The position numbers and the translations under genes were made by a program. 13,810 nt of DNA from CAZOVK01 sp964583165. GTDB lineage: Bacteria > Bacillota > Clostridia > Lachnospirales > WRAX01. The notes below the pieces were generated by a model. The model worked only from the letters and a program-made list of their open reading frames with translations. It was not told the origin of the DNA and made no database searches. The DNA lies in the NCBI GenBank assembly GCA_964583165.1, contig CAZOVK010000064.1:1-13810 (forward strand), given 5' to 3'. This document shows, piece by piece, positions 13,773-13,810 of the stretch (position 1 is the stretch's first letter; every line of letters begins with the position of its first letter).

Positions 13773-13810
13773 AATCCCCTCCTGAGCTAATTAAGTTTAT
13801 TGGAAGCTTC

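Noticed and set aside
13545..13790. Plus-strand open frame opposite the VOC gene
   Set aside because: It is antisense to a well-supported gene with a clear ribosome binding site and shows no family features.
1..13810. CRISPR arrays, tRNA or rRNA genes, insertion sequences, phage attachment sites
   Set aside because: Looked for on both strands by eye; no regularly spaced repeats, cloverleaf-type sequences, transposase genes or terminal inverted repeats were seen.

Overview
The window looks like a chromosomal segment from an anaerobic Firmicute, most likely a member of the Clostridia. The reasons are a FabK-type (FMN) enoyl-ACP reductase, the gene order acpP-fabK-fabD-fabG-fabF-accB-fabZ-accC-accD-accA, strong AGGAGG-type ribosome binding sites, TTG starts, and a BlaI/M56 regulatory pair. 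I could not run a taxonomic search, so no genus is proposed.

Positions 1-8998 are one tightly packed plus-strand operon for type II fatty acid synthesis. It opens with the 3' end of fabH (condensation of acetyl-CoA with malonyl-ACP). It continues with acyl carrier protein, FabK (enoyl reduction), FabD (malonyl transfer to ACP), FabG (ketoreduction), FabF (elongation), AccB (biotin carrier), FabZ (dehydration), AccC (biotin carboxylase) and AccD plus AccA (carboxyltransferase). Together these make malonyl-CoA, load it on ACP and run the elongation cycle. Genes are separated by at most about 30 nt. Five junctions overlap: fabK/fabD, fabD/fabG, fabF/accB, accD/accA and accA/degV. The last gene is a DegV-family protein, the family of the FakB fatty-acid-binding proteins, joined to accA by an ATGA overlap. 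A strong intrinsic terminator at 9082-9117 closes the operon.

Positions 9118-9541 hold no intact gene. They contain the apparent remnant of a minus-strand SHOCT-domain gene (about 9141-9313), a second terminator-like hairpin (9431-9461), and a sigma-A-type promoter embedded in a perfect 17-bp inverted repeat, with a second imperfect copy of the core site just downstream.

Positions 9542-13344 are a two-gene operon coupled by ATGA: a BlaI/MecI-type winged-helix repressor and a 1144-residue M56 (BlaR1-like) membrane metalloprotease. The receptor has the usual four membrane segments and an HELTH zinc site. Its roughly 790-residue outer region shows no penicillin-binding sensor domain. It carries beta-rich segments, two copies of a helical repeat and a DUF4097-like beta region. 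By analogy with BlaR1/BlaI it is probably a signal-sensing receptor that inactivates its repressor, but the signal is unknown and is probably not a beta-lactam. This is the least ordinary part of the window.

Positions 13345-13451 are a convergent intergenic region with two hairpins. Positions 13452-13772 encode a small VOC (glyoxalase-fold) protein on the minus strand with a clear ribosome binding site.
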